64,000 bases of DNA from JBELHR01 sp049607205 (GTDB taxonomy: Bacteria > Bacteroidota > Bacteroidia > Flavobacteriales > Flavobacteriaceae). The position numbers were made by a program, and so were the translations under genes. The stretch covers positions 99,432-163,431 of the forward strand of contig JBMYWH010000002.1 of NCBI GenBank assembly GCA_049607205.1, given 5' to 3'. Shown in pieces: positions 52,098 to 62,035 of this stretch. The notes beneath the pieces are model-generated. The model was given only the letters and a program-made list of their open reading frames with translations. It was not told where the DNA came from and searched no databases. The stretch's first letter is position 1. The number at the start of each line of letters is the position of its first letter.

Positions 52098-53039
52098 TTA
52101 TTGTTTAATATGCTCTAGCATTATTTGAGTCATTTTGTCAAGATCGAATTGTTCTTTCCATCCCCAATCTTTTCTTGCATAAGCATCATCAATACTTCGA
52201 GGCCATGAATCTGCAATTTCTTGCCTGAAATCTGGGCTGTAGCTAAGTTCGAATTCAGGAATCCATTTTTGAATGCTCTGGGCAACCTGTTCAGGGGTGA
52301 AGCTCATAGCAGCTAGGTTATAGGAAGTTCGAATGCTAAGTTGATCAGGTTCTGCGCTCATCAGTTTAATGGTAGCGTTTACCGCATCTTCCATATACAT
52401 CATAGGGAGCATGGTGTTTTCACTCAGAAAACTGGTGTAAGCTCCACGTTGCTTTGCCTGAAAATAGATGTCTACAGCATAATCCGTGGTTCCTCCACCT
52501 GGAAGTGTTTTATAAGAGATGATACCAGGATATCGAATACTTCTAACATCTACGCCGTATTTATCAAAATAGTATTGACACCAATGTTCTCCTGCTAATT
52601 TTGAAATACCATATACCGTAGTGGGTTCCATCACACAATGTTGCGGTGTCATTTCCTTAGGGGAACTAGGCCCAAAAGCACCCATAGAACTCGGCCAAAA
52701 AAGACGTTTTATTTTACCTTCTTTTGCAAGTTCCAGCGCAATTAAAAGACTTTGCATGTTGAGGTCCCATCCTTTTAAAGGCATTTTTTCTGCGGTTGCG
52801 GAAAGCATAGCTACTAAGTGATACATTTGATCAATCTCATAATGTTCTAATACAGATTCAATCTGCTGTTGGTCGAGTGCGTTGACGATTTCAAAGGGTC
52901 CACTTTCCATCAACTCTTTACTTCCTTCTTTGATATCACAGGCTACAACTGCATCCGCTCCATGTGTTTTACGGAGTTTTAAGGTTAGCTCAGTACCAAT
53001 TTGCCCACAGGCACCCAAAATCATGATTCGATTTCTCAT
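52098..53039 (-). CDS. NAD-dependent epimerase family, L-threonine 3-dehydrogenase-like
   Basis: 313-residue extended short-chain dehydrogenase. NAD site GACGQIG at residues 9-15; catalytic YGISK motif with Ser in WPSSMGAFGPSSP. The blocks WDLNMQSLL, RYPGIISYKTLPGGGTTDYAVDIYF and the late WPRSIDDAYARKDWGW strongly resemble short-chain type threonine dehydrogenases, which convert threonine to 2-amino-3-ketobutyrate. The glycine C-acetyltransferase partner is not adjacent. Confidence 0.85.
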   Translation of the reverse strand: MRNRIMILGACGQIGTELTLKLRKTHGADAVVACDIKEGSKELMESGPFEIVNALDQQQIESVLEHYEIDQMYHLVAMLSATAEKMPLKGWDLNMQSLLIALELAKEGKIKRLFWPSSMGAFGPSSPKEMTPQHCVMEPTTVYGISKLAGEHWCQYYFDKYGVDVRSIRYPGIISYKTLPGGGTTDYAVDIYFQAKQRGAYTSFLSENTMLPMMYMEDAVNATIKLMSAEPDQLSIRTSYNLAAMSFTPEQVAQSIQKWIPEFELSYSPDFRQEIADSWPRSIDDAYARKDWGWKEQFDLDKMTQIMLEHIKQ

Positions 53040-53147
53040 TATTGAATTCTTAGTAGTTCAACGCAAATTTAAAAAAATAGCAATTACTTCTGCTTAAATT
53101 AATCTCTTTTTGAGAATATATTAAAATTATTTCAGCCCTATATTTAG

Positions 53148-53155
53148 TATATTTG
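53148..53155 (+). promoter_or_regulatory. -7 box of korB promoter
   Basis: TATATTTG; a second TATATTTG is at 53161-53168, overlapping the TTG start candidate and directly before ATG 53169. No -33 TTG is well spaced. Confidence 0.45.
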
Positions 53156-53168
53156 TTACCTATATTTG

Positions 53169-54167
53169 ATGTTTATGGAGCAGAGTATACTTAAGCCAAA
53201 AGATTTTGCAAGTGATCAAGACGTAAAGTGGTGTCCAGGTTGTGGAGACTACTCTATCTTGAAGCAAGTCCAGGCTGTTTTACCGGATCAATCAGTGAAG
53301 AGAGAGGATGTGGTTTTTGTGTCGGGAATTGGATGTTCGTCTCGTTTCCCTTACTATATGAATACCTATGGAATCCATTCAATCCACGGTAGAGCTCCTG
53401 CGATTGCTACGGGTTTAAAAATAGTTAACCCTGATCTGAATGTCTGGTTGGTAACTGGAGATGGTGATGGATTATCAATTGGTGGAAATCATTTGATTCA
53501 TCTGGCGCGTAGAAATGTGAATTTAAACGTTTTGTTATTCAATAATGAAATTTATGGATTGACTAAGGGACAGTTTTCGCCTACTTCTCAAGTAGGACTA
53601 AAAACCAAGAGCTCTCCAATGGGAGTTATCGATAGGCCTTTTAATCCTGCTTCTTTATTATTCGGAGCGAGCGCTAGTTTTATTGCCAGAAGTATGGACC
53701 GCGATCCTAAAAATTTGCGTTTAGTTCTTCAAGAAGCTAATAGGCATCAAGGAACTTCATTTCTTGAAATTTATCAAAACTGTCACGTATTCAACGATGG
53801 AGTTTTTGAAGAGTTTTCTAATAAGGAAACAAAAGATTTCAGAGCCTTAAATTTAGAAGAAGGAAAACCACTTTTGTTTGACCGTGGGACTAAAGCAGTC
53901 GTTTTAGAAGGAATCAGTCCTAAGGTAGTTGAAGTAGCCGATTATCAAGGTGAGTTTTGGATTCATGATCCTTATGATAAAATGAAAGCCTTCGTTTTAT
54001 GTCAGATGGGTGAGGAAGCAGATTTCCCAAGGCCCTTTGGTATCTTGTATAAGGAAAACAGAGACTGTTATGAAAACCTAGCATCAGCTCAGATTGCCCA
54101 GGCCGAAGGAAGTACTTCTCTAGATGATCTATTGAGAGGAAATCAATATTGGAATATCAGTGAATAA
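53169..54167 (+). CDS. korB: 2-oxoacid:ferredoxin oxidoreductase, beta subunit
   Basis: 332 residues from ATG 53169 (ATG 53175 is also possible). Thiamine-diphosphate subunit: iron-sulfur ligands in WCPGCGDYS, GIGCSSR, and the TPP motif GDGDGLSIGGNHLIH. With the alpha/gamma subunit it would link 2-oxoglutarate or a related acid to ferredoxin. No korA lies on either side, which is unusual. The next gene, a lipoprotein, starts with GTG within its last 8 bases. Confidence 0.92.
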   Translation: MFMEQSILKPKDFASDQDVKWCPGCGDYSILKQVQAVLPDQSVKREDVVFVSGIGCSSRFPYYMNTYGIHSIHGRAPAIATGLKIVNPDLNVWLVTGDGDGLSIGGNHLIHLARRNVNLNVLLFNNEIYGLTKGQFSPTSQVGLKTKSSPMGVIDRPFNPASLLFGASASFIARSMDRDPKNLRLVLQEANRHQGTSFLEIYQNCHVFNDGVFEEFSNKETKDFRALNLEEGKPLLFDRGTKAVVLEGISPKVVEVADYQGEFWIHDPYDKMKAFVLCQMGEEADFPRPFGILYKENRDCYENLASAQIAQAEGSTSLDDLLRGNQYWNISE

Positions 54168-54822
54168 GTATATTTATTATATCGTTTTAAGCCTTTTTAT
54201 TGGGGCCTGCTCGTCTGAAGAGCCGACTAAAGCTGAAAGAAAGCAAGTGGTTAAAACTAAAGTGGAAAAAGTTTACGCCATAGACACTATAGTCTCCTTA
54301 TCAGAAGGAGGAAAGGCTTTAGTGGAAGATCTTGACTATTATTCTAACTTGAGAAATAGGATAGAAGACATTCAAGATGCGACCAAGGCACAAATATTAA
54401 ACCAGGGAGATCCGATATCTACGTTGACCTTGTCCTTAAAAGATTCAACCGAGAATGCTTTGATAAATTCTCAACCCATTCAAGCTCGACTCAACGCTTT
54501 GTATACTATGAGTTTAAGACTTAAAGATATGCAAGATATACCCGCGATTACCGATCAAGAGGCAATTGAACAGGGTAAAGAAGTTGTAGCATTGTATAAT
54601 GGATTTATTCATACCGTAAACACGGTTGCTTTAAAGGCACAATTTGAAGCAAGTTTAAATGGAGGAAATGTTGATTACAATGAAATCTTGTCTAGTCCCA
54701 AGGGGGACAAAAACTCTCTGAGACCTAAAAAACTCCCTCCAAAAGTAAAAACCAAACTCCCAAAGATGAATAGCATTGAAAGGGATGAATCTAAAATCAA
54801 GAAGCAATTTGACCAATACTAA
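54160..54822 (+). CDS. Lipoprotein of unknown function
   Basis: 220 residues from GTG 54160. Lipobox FIGAC (about residues 13-17), then a mostly helical chain and a basic, proline-rich tail (RPKKLPPKVKTKLPKM). No known domain. Its start overlaps the end of korB by eight bases, which argues for coupled translation, but the link to korB may only be positional. The next lipoprotein follows after six bases. Confidence 0.72.
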   Translation: MNKYIYYIVLSLFIGACSSEEPTKAERKQVVKTKVEKVYAIDTIVSLSEGGKALVEDLDYYSNLRNRIEDIQDATKAQILNQGDPISTLTLSLKDSTENALINSQPIQARLNALYTMSLRLKDMQDIPAITDQEAIEQGKEVVALYNGFIHTVNTVALKAQFEASLNGGNVDYNEILSSPKGDKNSLRPKKLPPKVKTKLPKMNSIERDESKIKKQFDQY

Positions 54823-54828
54823 TCGATT

Positions 54829-55350
54829 ATGAAAAAACCACTTATTTTATTGATTGTTCTTACTGTACTAATGTCCTGTTCTCCTGGTTCTCCAAGAGAT
54901 ACAGTGAAAGAAGCAGAAGAGATTAGCACGGTAATTGATGCTTGGCATAAAGACGTGGCCGAATATCGATTTGACTCCTATTTTTCAGCCATGGACGAGG
55001 AGTCCTTTTTTATTGGAACGGATGCAAATGAACGATGGACTAAGACTCAATTTATGGAGTTTTCTCAACCTTTTTTTGAGAGAGAATCAACTTGGGACTT
55101 TAAGGCTATTGATCGAAATTTAATTATTGATCCTGATTATCCTATCGCATGGTTTGATGAGGTTCTAGACACGTGGATGGGCCTTTGTAGAGGCTCGGGA
55201 GTCTTAAAGAAAGTGGAAGGTCAATGGTTGTTAGAGCACTATGTTCTATCTCTTGCAGTACCTAACGATTCTATGGATGCAGTGATTCAGATTCTACCTA
55301 GTAAAGCACATCAATTAGACTTGTATAAGCCTGCATCACCAGGGAATTAA
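54829..55350 (+). CDS. Lipoprotein with SnoaL-like (NTF2-fold) domain
   Basis: 173 residues; lipobox LMSC near residue 14-17, then a SnoaL_3-type domain (VIDAWHKDVAEYRFDSYFSAMDEESFFIGTDANERW). The NTF2-like pocket may bind a small molecule or catalyse; substrate unknown. The 3' end overlaps recX on the other strand by 15 bases. Confidence 0.85.
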   Translation: MKKPLILLIVLTVLMSCSPGSPRDTVKEAEEISTVIDAWHKDVAEYRFDSYFSAMDEESFFIGTDANERWTKTQFMEFSQPFFERESTWDFKAIDRNLIIDPDYPIAWFDEVLDTWMGLCRGSGVLKKVEGQWLLEHYVLSLAVPNDSMDAVIQILPSKAHQLDLYKPASPGN

Positions 55351-55827
55351 TTGATTAACTAAAGGGTATATTAGGTCATTTTCATATCCTTTATAACTCA
55401 GGTGTTGTATCAGTTTTTGTTTATTCACTTTAGGGGAAGAATTCCCTTTGTTCTCTAATGTTCTTAGTTTTGATTCGGCGAGAGACCTTAAAGTTTCTTC
55501 GTACTCCTCACTTGAGATTTGTTCAAATGCTTTTCTAAGGGAATAACTGGATAAGTCATGTTTAACCAAGGCCTGTTTGATCTTGTGACGTCCCCATTTT
55601 TTAATTCTAAACTTCCCTCTGACAAAGGCTTCTGCAAAACGTTGTTCATTCAAGTAATTATCTTGAATCAAGCTGATGATAATTTGTTCTTGGGCTTCTT
55701 TTATAATCCCGAGTTTATTCAACTTTTCTTCAACCTCTTTATGGGAGCGTTCCTGATAGGCACAAAAGGATTCCAGCTGCTTGTGAGCCATGTCGACACT
55801 GATATATTTCTTCTGAGGTTCCTTCAT
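55336..55827 (-). CDS. recX: RecX family regulatory protein
   Basis: 163 residues made of repeated three-helix units (LNEQRFAEAFVRGKFRIKKWGRHKIKQAL is the central one). RecX inhibits RecA filaments. recA is not next to it. Its 3' end overlaps the SnoaL-domain gene; it has a terminator-like hairpin upstream belonging to the RND operon. Confidence 0.9.
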   Translation of the reverse strand: MKEPQKKYISVDMAHKQLESFCAYQERSHKEVEEKLNKLGIIKEAQEQIIISLIQDNYLNEQRFAEAFVRGKFRIKKWGRHKIKQALVKHDLSSYSLRKAFEQISSEEYEETLRSLAESKLRTLENKGNSSPKVNKQKLIQHLSYKGYENDLIYPLVNQLIPW

Positions 55828-55843
55828 AATTAGATGTTCAAAA

Positions 55844-55873
55844 ATAAAAAAAACGACCCCAAGGAGTCGTTTT
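55844..55873 (-). terminator. Terminator of the RND efflux operon
   Basis: Read on the minus strand: stem AAACGACTCC / GGGGTCGTTT with short loop, then T8. It lies 33 bases past the permease stop. Confidence 0.82.
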
Positions 55874-55905
55874 TAATTGATTTAAATTTAAATATTCTTA
55901 GAATT

Positions 55906-58900
55906 CTAGTCCTGACTTAATCTTATTTTTGCTCTGTTTAGTAAGTAGAACATAACTGGAACAATCACTAGAGTCAAGAAGGTTGCAAAGGTCAACCCAT
56001 AAATAATAGTGTAAGACATCGGCCCCCAGAACAATGTATTATCCCCTCCAACATAGAATTTCGGATTGAATTCTGTGAACATGGCAAAGAAGTCAATATT
56101 CAATCCTATGGCTAATGGAATTAGTCCAAGAATTGTTGTAATAGCCGTTAATAATACAGGTCTTAATCTGGATTTTCCTCCTGCAACAATCGCATCGAAA
56201 TACTCCTCACGAGTCAATAAGTCATCTGGTCCAAGTCCTTGAGCATCTTTCTTTGAATCGATAATCAATTGGGTATAATCAATAAGTACAATTGCATTGT
56301 TCACCACAATTCCTGCAAGAGATATAATTCCTAGCATAGTCATAATTACAACGAAATTCATTCCAGAGAATACAGTTCCAAATAGAACTCCAATGAAACT
56401 TAGAATCACCGCTGATAATATTATGATCGGTTTGGTGATTGAGTTGAACTGGGCAACAATTATAATAGAGATTAAGGCAAGGGCAATTAAAAGAGCCACA
56501 GAAAGGAATTCCATATTCTTAGCCATTTCTTCTTGTTCACCTGTAAACCTGTAACTGATGCCATCTGGCAACTGCTTTTTAACCATGATATCCTCCATCT
56601 TTCCAACAATCTCGTTTGCATTATAGCCTTCAAGAACGTTGGAGTATATAGTGATAAGACGCTTTAAATCTTTTCTCTTAATAGAACTAAAGGTTGTTGT
56701 CTTACGTGTTGAAACTACCGCTGAAATAGGAACTTTCTTAAGCTTTCCAGAATTTTGATCTCTGAAAGTAATATTTTGGTTAAATAAACTACTCTCTTTA
56801 TATCTGGACGCTTCGTTAAATCTTACAATCACATCATAGTCGTCCTTATCATCTTTATAAGTAGAGGCATCAATTCCGTAGATAGCTTGTCTAAGCGCAT
56901 ATCCCACTTGTTGGGTTGAGATTCCGAGTTTCCCTGCTTTTTCTCTATCTACATAAACTTCCATTTCCGGTTTGTTTCTAGAGACATCTACTTTTAATTC
57001 TTCAATACCAGGAATACTAGATCCGTTAAATTCATCTCTTAAACCTTCTGCTAAGTCAAGCAGCTCATCATAGTTTTCCCCTTTGAGTTCCAAGTTGATC
57101 GCATAACCTGGAGGAGGACCGTTTTGATCTTTTTCTACAATTACAGATACTCCTGGATATGACCCTACGGTTTTACGTATATCAGTAAGTACACTAGAAC
57201 TTGAAATACCTCTTCTGTATTTAAATTCACGGAAAGAAACCGTTAGTTTCCCTTTGTGGGGAGTCTCGTTAGTTGCTGGCCCGTCTACATTGACATTTCC
57301 TGAACCTTCACCTACTTGTGAGATAACGGATTCAACCATATAATTATATGGAATTTCCCCTTCTTCCACCTCATACTGAGAGAGTAAATCCAATACTTTA
57401 ACCTCTATATCTTCAGTTAAAGCACGTGTTTTCTCTATGTCAGTTCCCATAGGGTATTCAATATAGATAATGGCCTGATTAGGTTGGTTATCTGGGAAGA
57501 ATTCTGTTTTAATATTAGAAAGTCCGAATACGACGAAGGAAAGGATTAATAAAAAGATACTTCCACCGAAATAATAATAGGCATTGTTTTTTCGAAGCGC
57601 TGATTTTAAGAAACCTTCATACCAATTTTCCAAAGCAGGCAACCATTTCATCTGAAATTTGTCAGCCACAGGGAGTAAGGCGTATTTATGTACCCAAAGT
57701 ATGATACTTGTAAAAATCAATAGGTTCCCAAAACCGTAATAGGCCTTATAGGACTCTATGGTTGCAATAACTAAATAAAGTAAACCTACCGCGACCACAG
57801 CAAACCCTCGTTTCATCATCTTGGTTTTTGAGCGGTCATACCATCCCCAAACAGACATGATAAGTCCACCAACTAAGAACAAAACACCTAGTGTTAAAGC
57901 AATATAATGTGTTTGTAATTTTCCAGAAATCAATAAGATCAATCCAAGTGAGCCTAGAGCCGCACTTAAACGAATTAACTGTTTCTTAGTTGTTGGTTTT
58001 TCTTCTAATTCCATGAACCTAGAGGTTAACATAGAATTGATGATCAGAGCCACGAACAAAGAAGAACCAAGTACGGTACTCAAAGTTAGCGGAAGGTAAA
58101 TCATGAATTTCCCGATAGTTCCTGGCCAGAGACCAAGTGGTAAGAAGGCCGCTAAGGTTGTTGCAGTTGAGGCGATAATAGGCCATGCGATTTCTCCTAC
58201 ACCTTGTTTAGCAGCTTCTATTCGAGAATAGCCTTGGTCCATCAGACGATACACATTTTCAACTACTACAATTCCATTATCTACCAGCATTCCAAGTCCC
58301 ATTACGGATCCGAAAAGAACCATGGTATTCAAGGTTACATTCATTCCCAATGCACCTCCTAAGGTAGGAAGTAAAAGGAAGGACATGAGCATGGATAAAG
58401 GAATAGCAATTCCAACAAATGCAGCATTTCTTACTCCTAAAAAGAACATCAACACCCCAACAACTAGCAATACTCCAAGTATAATTGAGTTCTCCAATTC
58501 TGCAACTTGTGCTTTTACACGTTCAGATTGGTCATTGGTGATTGATATGTTCAAATCTGAAGGAAGCACCCCTCTTTGAGCGACAGCAATTACTTCATCT
58601 ACTTTTTCACGAGCTTCAATCATGTTACGACCTGCCTTCTTAGTAATGTCCAACATCACTACTGGTTTAGTCGATTCACGTGCATAGGTTGTGCGATCCT
58701 TTTCTCTAAAGTTAATTTGTGCAATATCTTTGATGTATACCACTCCATCTTCGCTTTTTACTACGAAGTTATTTAGGTCTTCAGGTTTTTCAATTTCTCC
58801 AATGACGCGGATATTTCTTCGAACATTGTTATTGATGATGTCTCCACCAGAAATCGTTACATTTTCCTTTTGAATAGCTTGTATTACTTGACCAATCGAG

Positions 58901-59529
58901 ATATTAGCTGCAGTCATTTTGTATAAATCTACAGCAACTTCAACTTCCATGTCTTGAACCCCACGGATAGAAGCTTCTTTAATTTCTGAAAGCTCTTCAA
59001 TTTCCTCTTGAAGATATTCTGCATAGCCCTTAAGCTGCTGAGAAGAATAATCCCCGGTTAGGTTAATGTTCATAATTGGCATTATCTCAGAAATATTCAA
59101 GTCAAAAACATAAGGGTCTACCTTGGCTCCACCATCTAGAGTAGGCCAATCTTCAGTTGCTTTTACAATATCAACTTTGTCCTGAACTTTTTGTTTGGCC
59201 TGTTCTGGAGTAATGTCCTCTTCAAATTCGACAATGATCATCGAATAATCTTGAAAAGAGTTAGAAGTTATATTGTCAATCCCCGTAATATTTGTGATTT
59301 CATCTTCAAGTTCCTTGGTGATGAGTTTTTCTACATCCTCAGCAGCATTTCCAGGATATACAGAAGAGATATAAATCTTGGCTTCTACGATTTCAGGAAA
59401 AGATTCACGGGGCATAGTTTTGTATGATCCGATTCCTCCAATCAAAATAATAGCCATGATAACAAAAACCGTCATCCTGTTATCAATCGCCCATGAGGAT
59501 ATACTAAATTCTTTTTTTAAGTTCGCCAT
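55906..59529 (-). CDS. RND efflux transporter permease with extra membrane segment
   Basis: 1,207 residues, about 150 longer than AcrB. The first half has the six expected helices with the proton-relay Asp in GLGMLVDNGIVVVENV. Between helix 6 (about residue 505) and the second large loop lies an insert with four further hydrophobic helices (SAALGSLGLILLIS, LTLGVLFLVGGLIMSVWGW, VVAVGLLYLVIATI, LLIFTSIILWVHKY). The second half is normal, with GIISLAGIVVNNAIVLIDY. Cytoplasmic-membrane drug/proton antiporter of the operon. Confidence 0.93.
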   Translation of the reverse strand: MANLKKEFSISSWAIDNRMTVFVIMAIILIGGIGSYKTMPRESFPEIVEAKIYISSVYPGNAAEDVEKLITKELEDEITNITGIDNITSNSFQDYSMIIVEFEEDITPEQAKQKVQDKVDIVKATEDWPTLDGGAKVDPYVFDLNISEIMPIMNINLTGDYSSQQLKGYAEYLQEEIEELSEIKEASIRGVQDMEVEVAVDLYKMTAANISIGQVIQAIQKENVTISGGDIINNNVRRNIRVIGEIEKPEDLNNFVVKSEDGVVYIKDIAQINFREKDRTTYARESTKPVVMLDITKKAGRNMIEAREKVDEVIAVAQRGVLPSDLNISITNDQSERVKAQVAELENSIILGVLLVVGVLMFFLGVRNAAFVGIAIPLSMLMSFLLLPTLGGALGMNVTLNTMVLFGSVMGLGMLVDNGIVVVENVYRLMDQGYSRIEAAKQGVGEIAWPIIASTATTLAAFLPLGLWPGTIGKFMIYLPLTLSTVLGSSLFVALIINSMLTSRFMELEEKPTTKKQLIRLSAALGSLGLILLISGKLQTHYIALTLGVLFLVGGLIMSVWGWYDRSKTKMMKRGFAVVAVGLLYLVIATIESYKAYYGFGNLLIFTSIILWVHKYALLPVADKFQMKWLPALENWYEGFLKSALRKNNAYYYFGGSIFLLILSFVVFGLSNIKTEFFPDNQPNQAIIYIEYPMGTDIEKTRALTEDIEVKVLDLLSQYEVEEGEIPYNYMVESVISQVGEGSGNVNVDGPATNETPHKGKLTVSFREFKYRRGISSSSVLTDIRKTVGSYPGVSVIVEKDQNGPPPGYAINLELKGENYDELLDLAEGLRDEFNGSSIPGIEELKVDVSRNKPEMEVYVDREKAGKLGISTQQVGYALRQAIYGIDASTYKDDKDDYDVIVRFNEASRYKESSLFNQNITFRDQNSGKLKKVPISAVVSTRKTTTFSSIKRKDLKRLITIYSNVLEGYNANEIVGKMEDIMVKKQLPDGISYRFTGEQEEMAKNMEFLSVALLIALALISIIIVAQFNSITKPIIILSAVILSFIGVLFGTVFSGMNFVVIMTMLGIISLAGIVVNNAIVLIDYTQLIIDSKKDAQGLGPDDLLTREEYFDAIVAGGKSRLRPVLLTAITTILGLIPLAIGLNIDFFAMFTEFNPKFYVGGDNTLFWGPMSYTIIYGLTFATFLTLVIVPVMFYLLNRAKIRLSQD

Positions 59530-59532
59530 GGT

Positions 59533-60699
59533 TTATTGTTTAATACTTACAGTTACTCCTTCACGAATATTCTTAGCTCCCTCACTTACAATTTGATCTC
59601 CTAGATCTAATCCAGAAATAACTTCCACAAGTCCATCATAGCTAAAGCCAGGTTGTATGTATTTCTTCTCTAGGGAAGCAATGTTTTTGTTTTTTAATCT
59701 ATTGATAGCATAAACAAAGGTTTGACCTTGAGCATCCTCCTGGATAATATCTGATGGTATTACCAAAGCATTTGCGTTTGAATAGTCGTTCAGGCTTATG
59801 CTTGCAATTAAGTTAGGTTTAATCATATGGTCTTTATTATTCACGGGGATTTCAATCTTGAAAGTACGGTTAGCAGGGTTAATGAAAGAACCTACCTGTC
59901 TTACTTTTGCATTGAATTCTTTTCCTAGAGAATTGAAATATATTTGAGCTTTAGTACCTTTTTTTATTGAGGCAACATAGATTTCAGGAACCTCAGCATT
60001 AATGTACATGTGGTCAAGATTCACTATTCTCATTAATTGGTTTTGACCTGGATTAACTACTTGACCTTGTTCGGTGAATACATCATCGACAATTCCCGTA
60101 AAAGGAGCTCTTACATAGGTTCTTTCGAGTTGATCTTGGAATTGTTTGATTGCTCTTTCTTGTGACTCATAAGAGGCCTTAGCTTGAAGAAATTGCATTT
60201 CTGAACCAATTTTTTGATCCCATAAACGCTGCTGTCTTTCAAAAGTGGTTTTTGCCAACTCAAAGTTAATCTCCATTTGAGCCAATTGTTGACTAAGTCC
60301 ACCATCTTCGATCTTAGCGAGAAGCTGATTCTTTTTAACGCGATCTCCTTCTTTTACGTATACCTGAGAAAGAACTCCTGAAAATTCTGGATAAACAATT
60401 ATATTTTGTTTAGTATCAACATCTCCTTGCAATTCGATAAAGTGAGAAAAGCTCATCTCTTGTACCGTATAAGTTTCAATCAAGGGATAATCTGCTTCTG
60501 TCTTGAAAGACTCTAGAGCTAAATTGATTTGATTTATGGTATCAGATAATTTGCTGTATTGGTCTGCTAATTCTAATTTCTTAGCTTCAATTAGAGCTTG
60601 GTCATTAGACTCCAATATTTCTTGAGTACTCATAGGCTTGTCCGCTTGACAGGACTGGAGCAATAAGGCAAATGAGGCTATATATATAAGGTTTTTCAT
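59533..60699 (-). CDS. RND efflux periplasmic adaptor lipoprotein
   Basis: 388 residues; lipobox LLLQSC (residues about 12-17), so membrane-anchored. A barrel-sandwich (lipoyl-like) domain starts PEFSGVLSQVYVKEGDRVKKNQLLAKIED, followed by the helical hairpin and the second lipoyl half (YVRAPFTGIVDDVFTEQGQVV). Links the permease to the TolC-like channel. It lies three bases before the permease gene. Confidence 0.93.
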   Translation of the reverse strand: MKNLIYIASFALLLQSCQADKPMSTQEILESNDQALIEAKKLELADQYSKLSDTINQINLALESFKTEADYPLIETYTVQEMSFSHFIELQGDVDTKQNIIVYPEFSGVLSQVYVKEGDRVKKNQLLAKIEDGGLSQQLAQMEINFELAKTTFERQQRLWDQKIGSEMQFLQAKASYESQERAIKQFQDQLERTYVRAPFTGIVDDVFTEQGQVVNPGQNQLMRIVNLDHMYINAEVPEIYVASIKKGTKAQIYFNSLGKEFNAKVRQVGSFINPANRTFKIEIPVNNKDHMIKPNLIASISLNDYSNANALVIPSDIIQEDAQGQTFVYAINRLKNKNIASLEKKYIQPGFSYDGLVEVISGLDLGDQIVSEGAKNIREGVTVSIKQ

Positions 60700-60705
60700 A
60701 ATCTT

Positions 60706-62031
60706 TTATTTGATATTCAAGGCGTTGTTTAAAGTAGATTTTGCGGTAATTATCTCATAAATAGCTTGAAGATAATCACGTTGCTTTGCGTATAGTTGGT
60801 TTTGTGCGTCGGTTAGGTTAAAACTCGTTGAAAGACCTTCAAAGTATTTCGTGTTTTCCTTACGTTCAATACGCTCCGCTAGATCTAAAGATCGTTTAGC
60901 ATTATCATAATTGTCTAAAGAAAATTGATAGGCACTTTGAGCTTTTCTCAAGTTTAACTGAAGTTCTTGTGAGGTTTCAATTAAATTAATTTCCGAATTT
61001 TCAAGTTGGATTTTAGCTTGTTGTGTTCTGGATGATCTTTGTAAAGAAGAAAATATTGGAAGTTTCAAAGAAACTCCAACCACCGCTGAATTGAACCACT
61101 CTTGGTCTTCGTTGAAAAACTTAAACTCATCGTTATTTGCTACCGTCGCCATGTTGGCAAAAGCGGAAATAGATGGCATGAATCGAGTCTTTTCTAATTT
61201 GACTAATAATTCATCTCCAACCTTTTGGTTCAAGGCAATTTCATAGTCTATATGTTGAGTTACATCGAAGGATTGATCTAGAATTTTTAAATCCAAATTC
61301 TGTATCAATAAACTCTCTAAAGTATCAGTCAGAAGAATGGTGGTATTGATATCAATTCCCATAGAGAGTTTCAACATCTTCAAACCTATTTCCTCAAGTC
61401 TATAAGATCTATTTAATTCGTTTTTTAATCCTGTAAGAGTGATTTCTAACTGTTCTGCGTTTTGTTCCTCCGCAAACCCAGCATCCACAAAGGCCTCGGT
61501 TTCAGTTAAATTCTTCTCAAGAAGTTCGATATTCTCCTCTAAGATTCTTATCCCTTCTTGAGTGTATAAAACACTAGTATAGGCAGAAGTAATTCCATCT
61601 CTTAACTGGAATTCTGTTCTTTCCACAGCCTGCTCTCTCACTTTAAGATAGGTATTGGTGTATTGAAGTCCAACGAAATAGGCACCATCAAAAATCAACT
61701 GGCTTAAGGTAATCCCAGCGTTAATATTTTGTTGAGTTCCGAATGTTATTGGAGTAAATCCACCATCTTCATTAGGGAAAAGAATTACAGGTTGTTTTAC
61801 ATTGTTTTGATAATCAACTGTACCGTTTATCTGTGGCAAACCTGCAGCGGTTTCTTCCCAGACTCTTTTCTTGGCGATATCCACTTCATTGTTCACTTGC
61901 TGAGAACTGTAGTTGAATTGGAAAGTGTAATCGATCGCTTCTTGCAGGGTGAACTGCTGTGGCCCGTCTTCTTGTGCGAGCAGTGAACCAGTTCCTAGGA
62001 AAAGGAAAAGCGTCAGTAGTTTAAGTTTCAT
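60706..62031 (-). CDS. TolC family outer-membrane efflux protein
   Basis: 441 residues with a signal peptide (LLTLFLFLGTGSLLAQ) and two repeats of the outer-membrane factor fold, rich in long helices (REQAVERTEFQLRDGITSAYTSVLY, NLRKAQSAYQFSLDNYDNAKRSL). Forms the outer-membrane exit duct for the RND pump. Six bases before the adaptor gene, four after tetR. Confidence 0.93.
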   Translation of the reverse strand: MKLKLLTLFLFLGTGSLLAQEDGPQQFTLQEAIDYTFQFNYSSQQVNNEVDIAKKRVWEETAAGLPQINGTVDYQNNVKQPVILFPNEDGGFTPITFGTQQNINAGITLSQLIFDGAYFVGLQYTNTYLKVREQAVERTEFQLRDGITSAYTSVLYTQEGIRILEENIELLEKNLTETEAFVDAGFAEEQNAEQLEITLTGLKNELNRSYRLEEIGLKMLKLSMGIDINTTILLTDTLESLLIQNLDLKILDQSFDVTQHIDYEIALNQKVGDELLVKLEKTRFMPSISAFANMATVANNDEFKFFNEDQEWFNSAVVGVSLKLPIFSSLQRSSRTQQAKIQLENSEINLIETSQELQLNLRKAQSAYQFSLDNYDNAKRSLDLAERIERKENTKYFEGLSTSFNLTDAQNQLYAKQRDYLQAIYEIITAKSTLNNALNIK

Positions 62032-62035
62032 AAAA

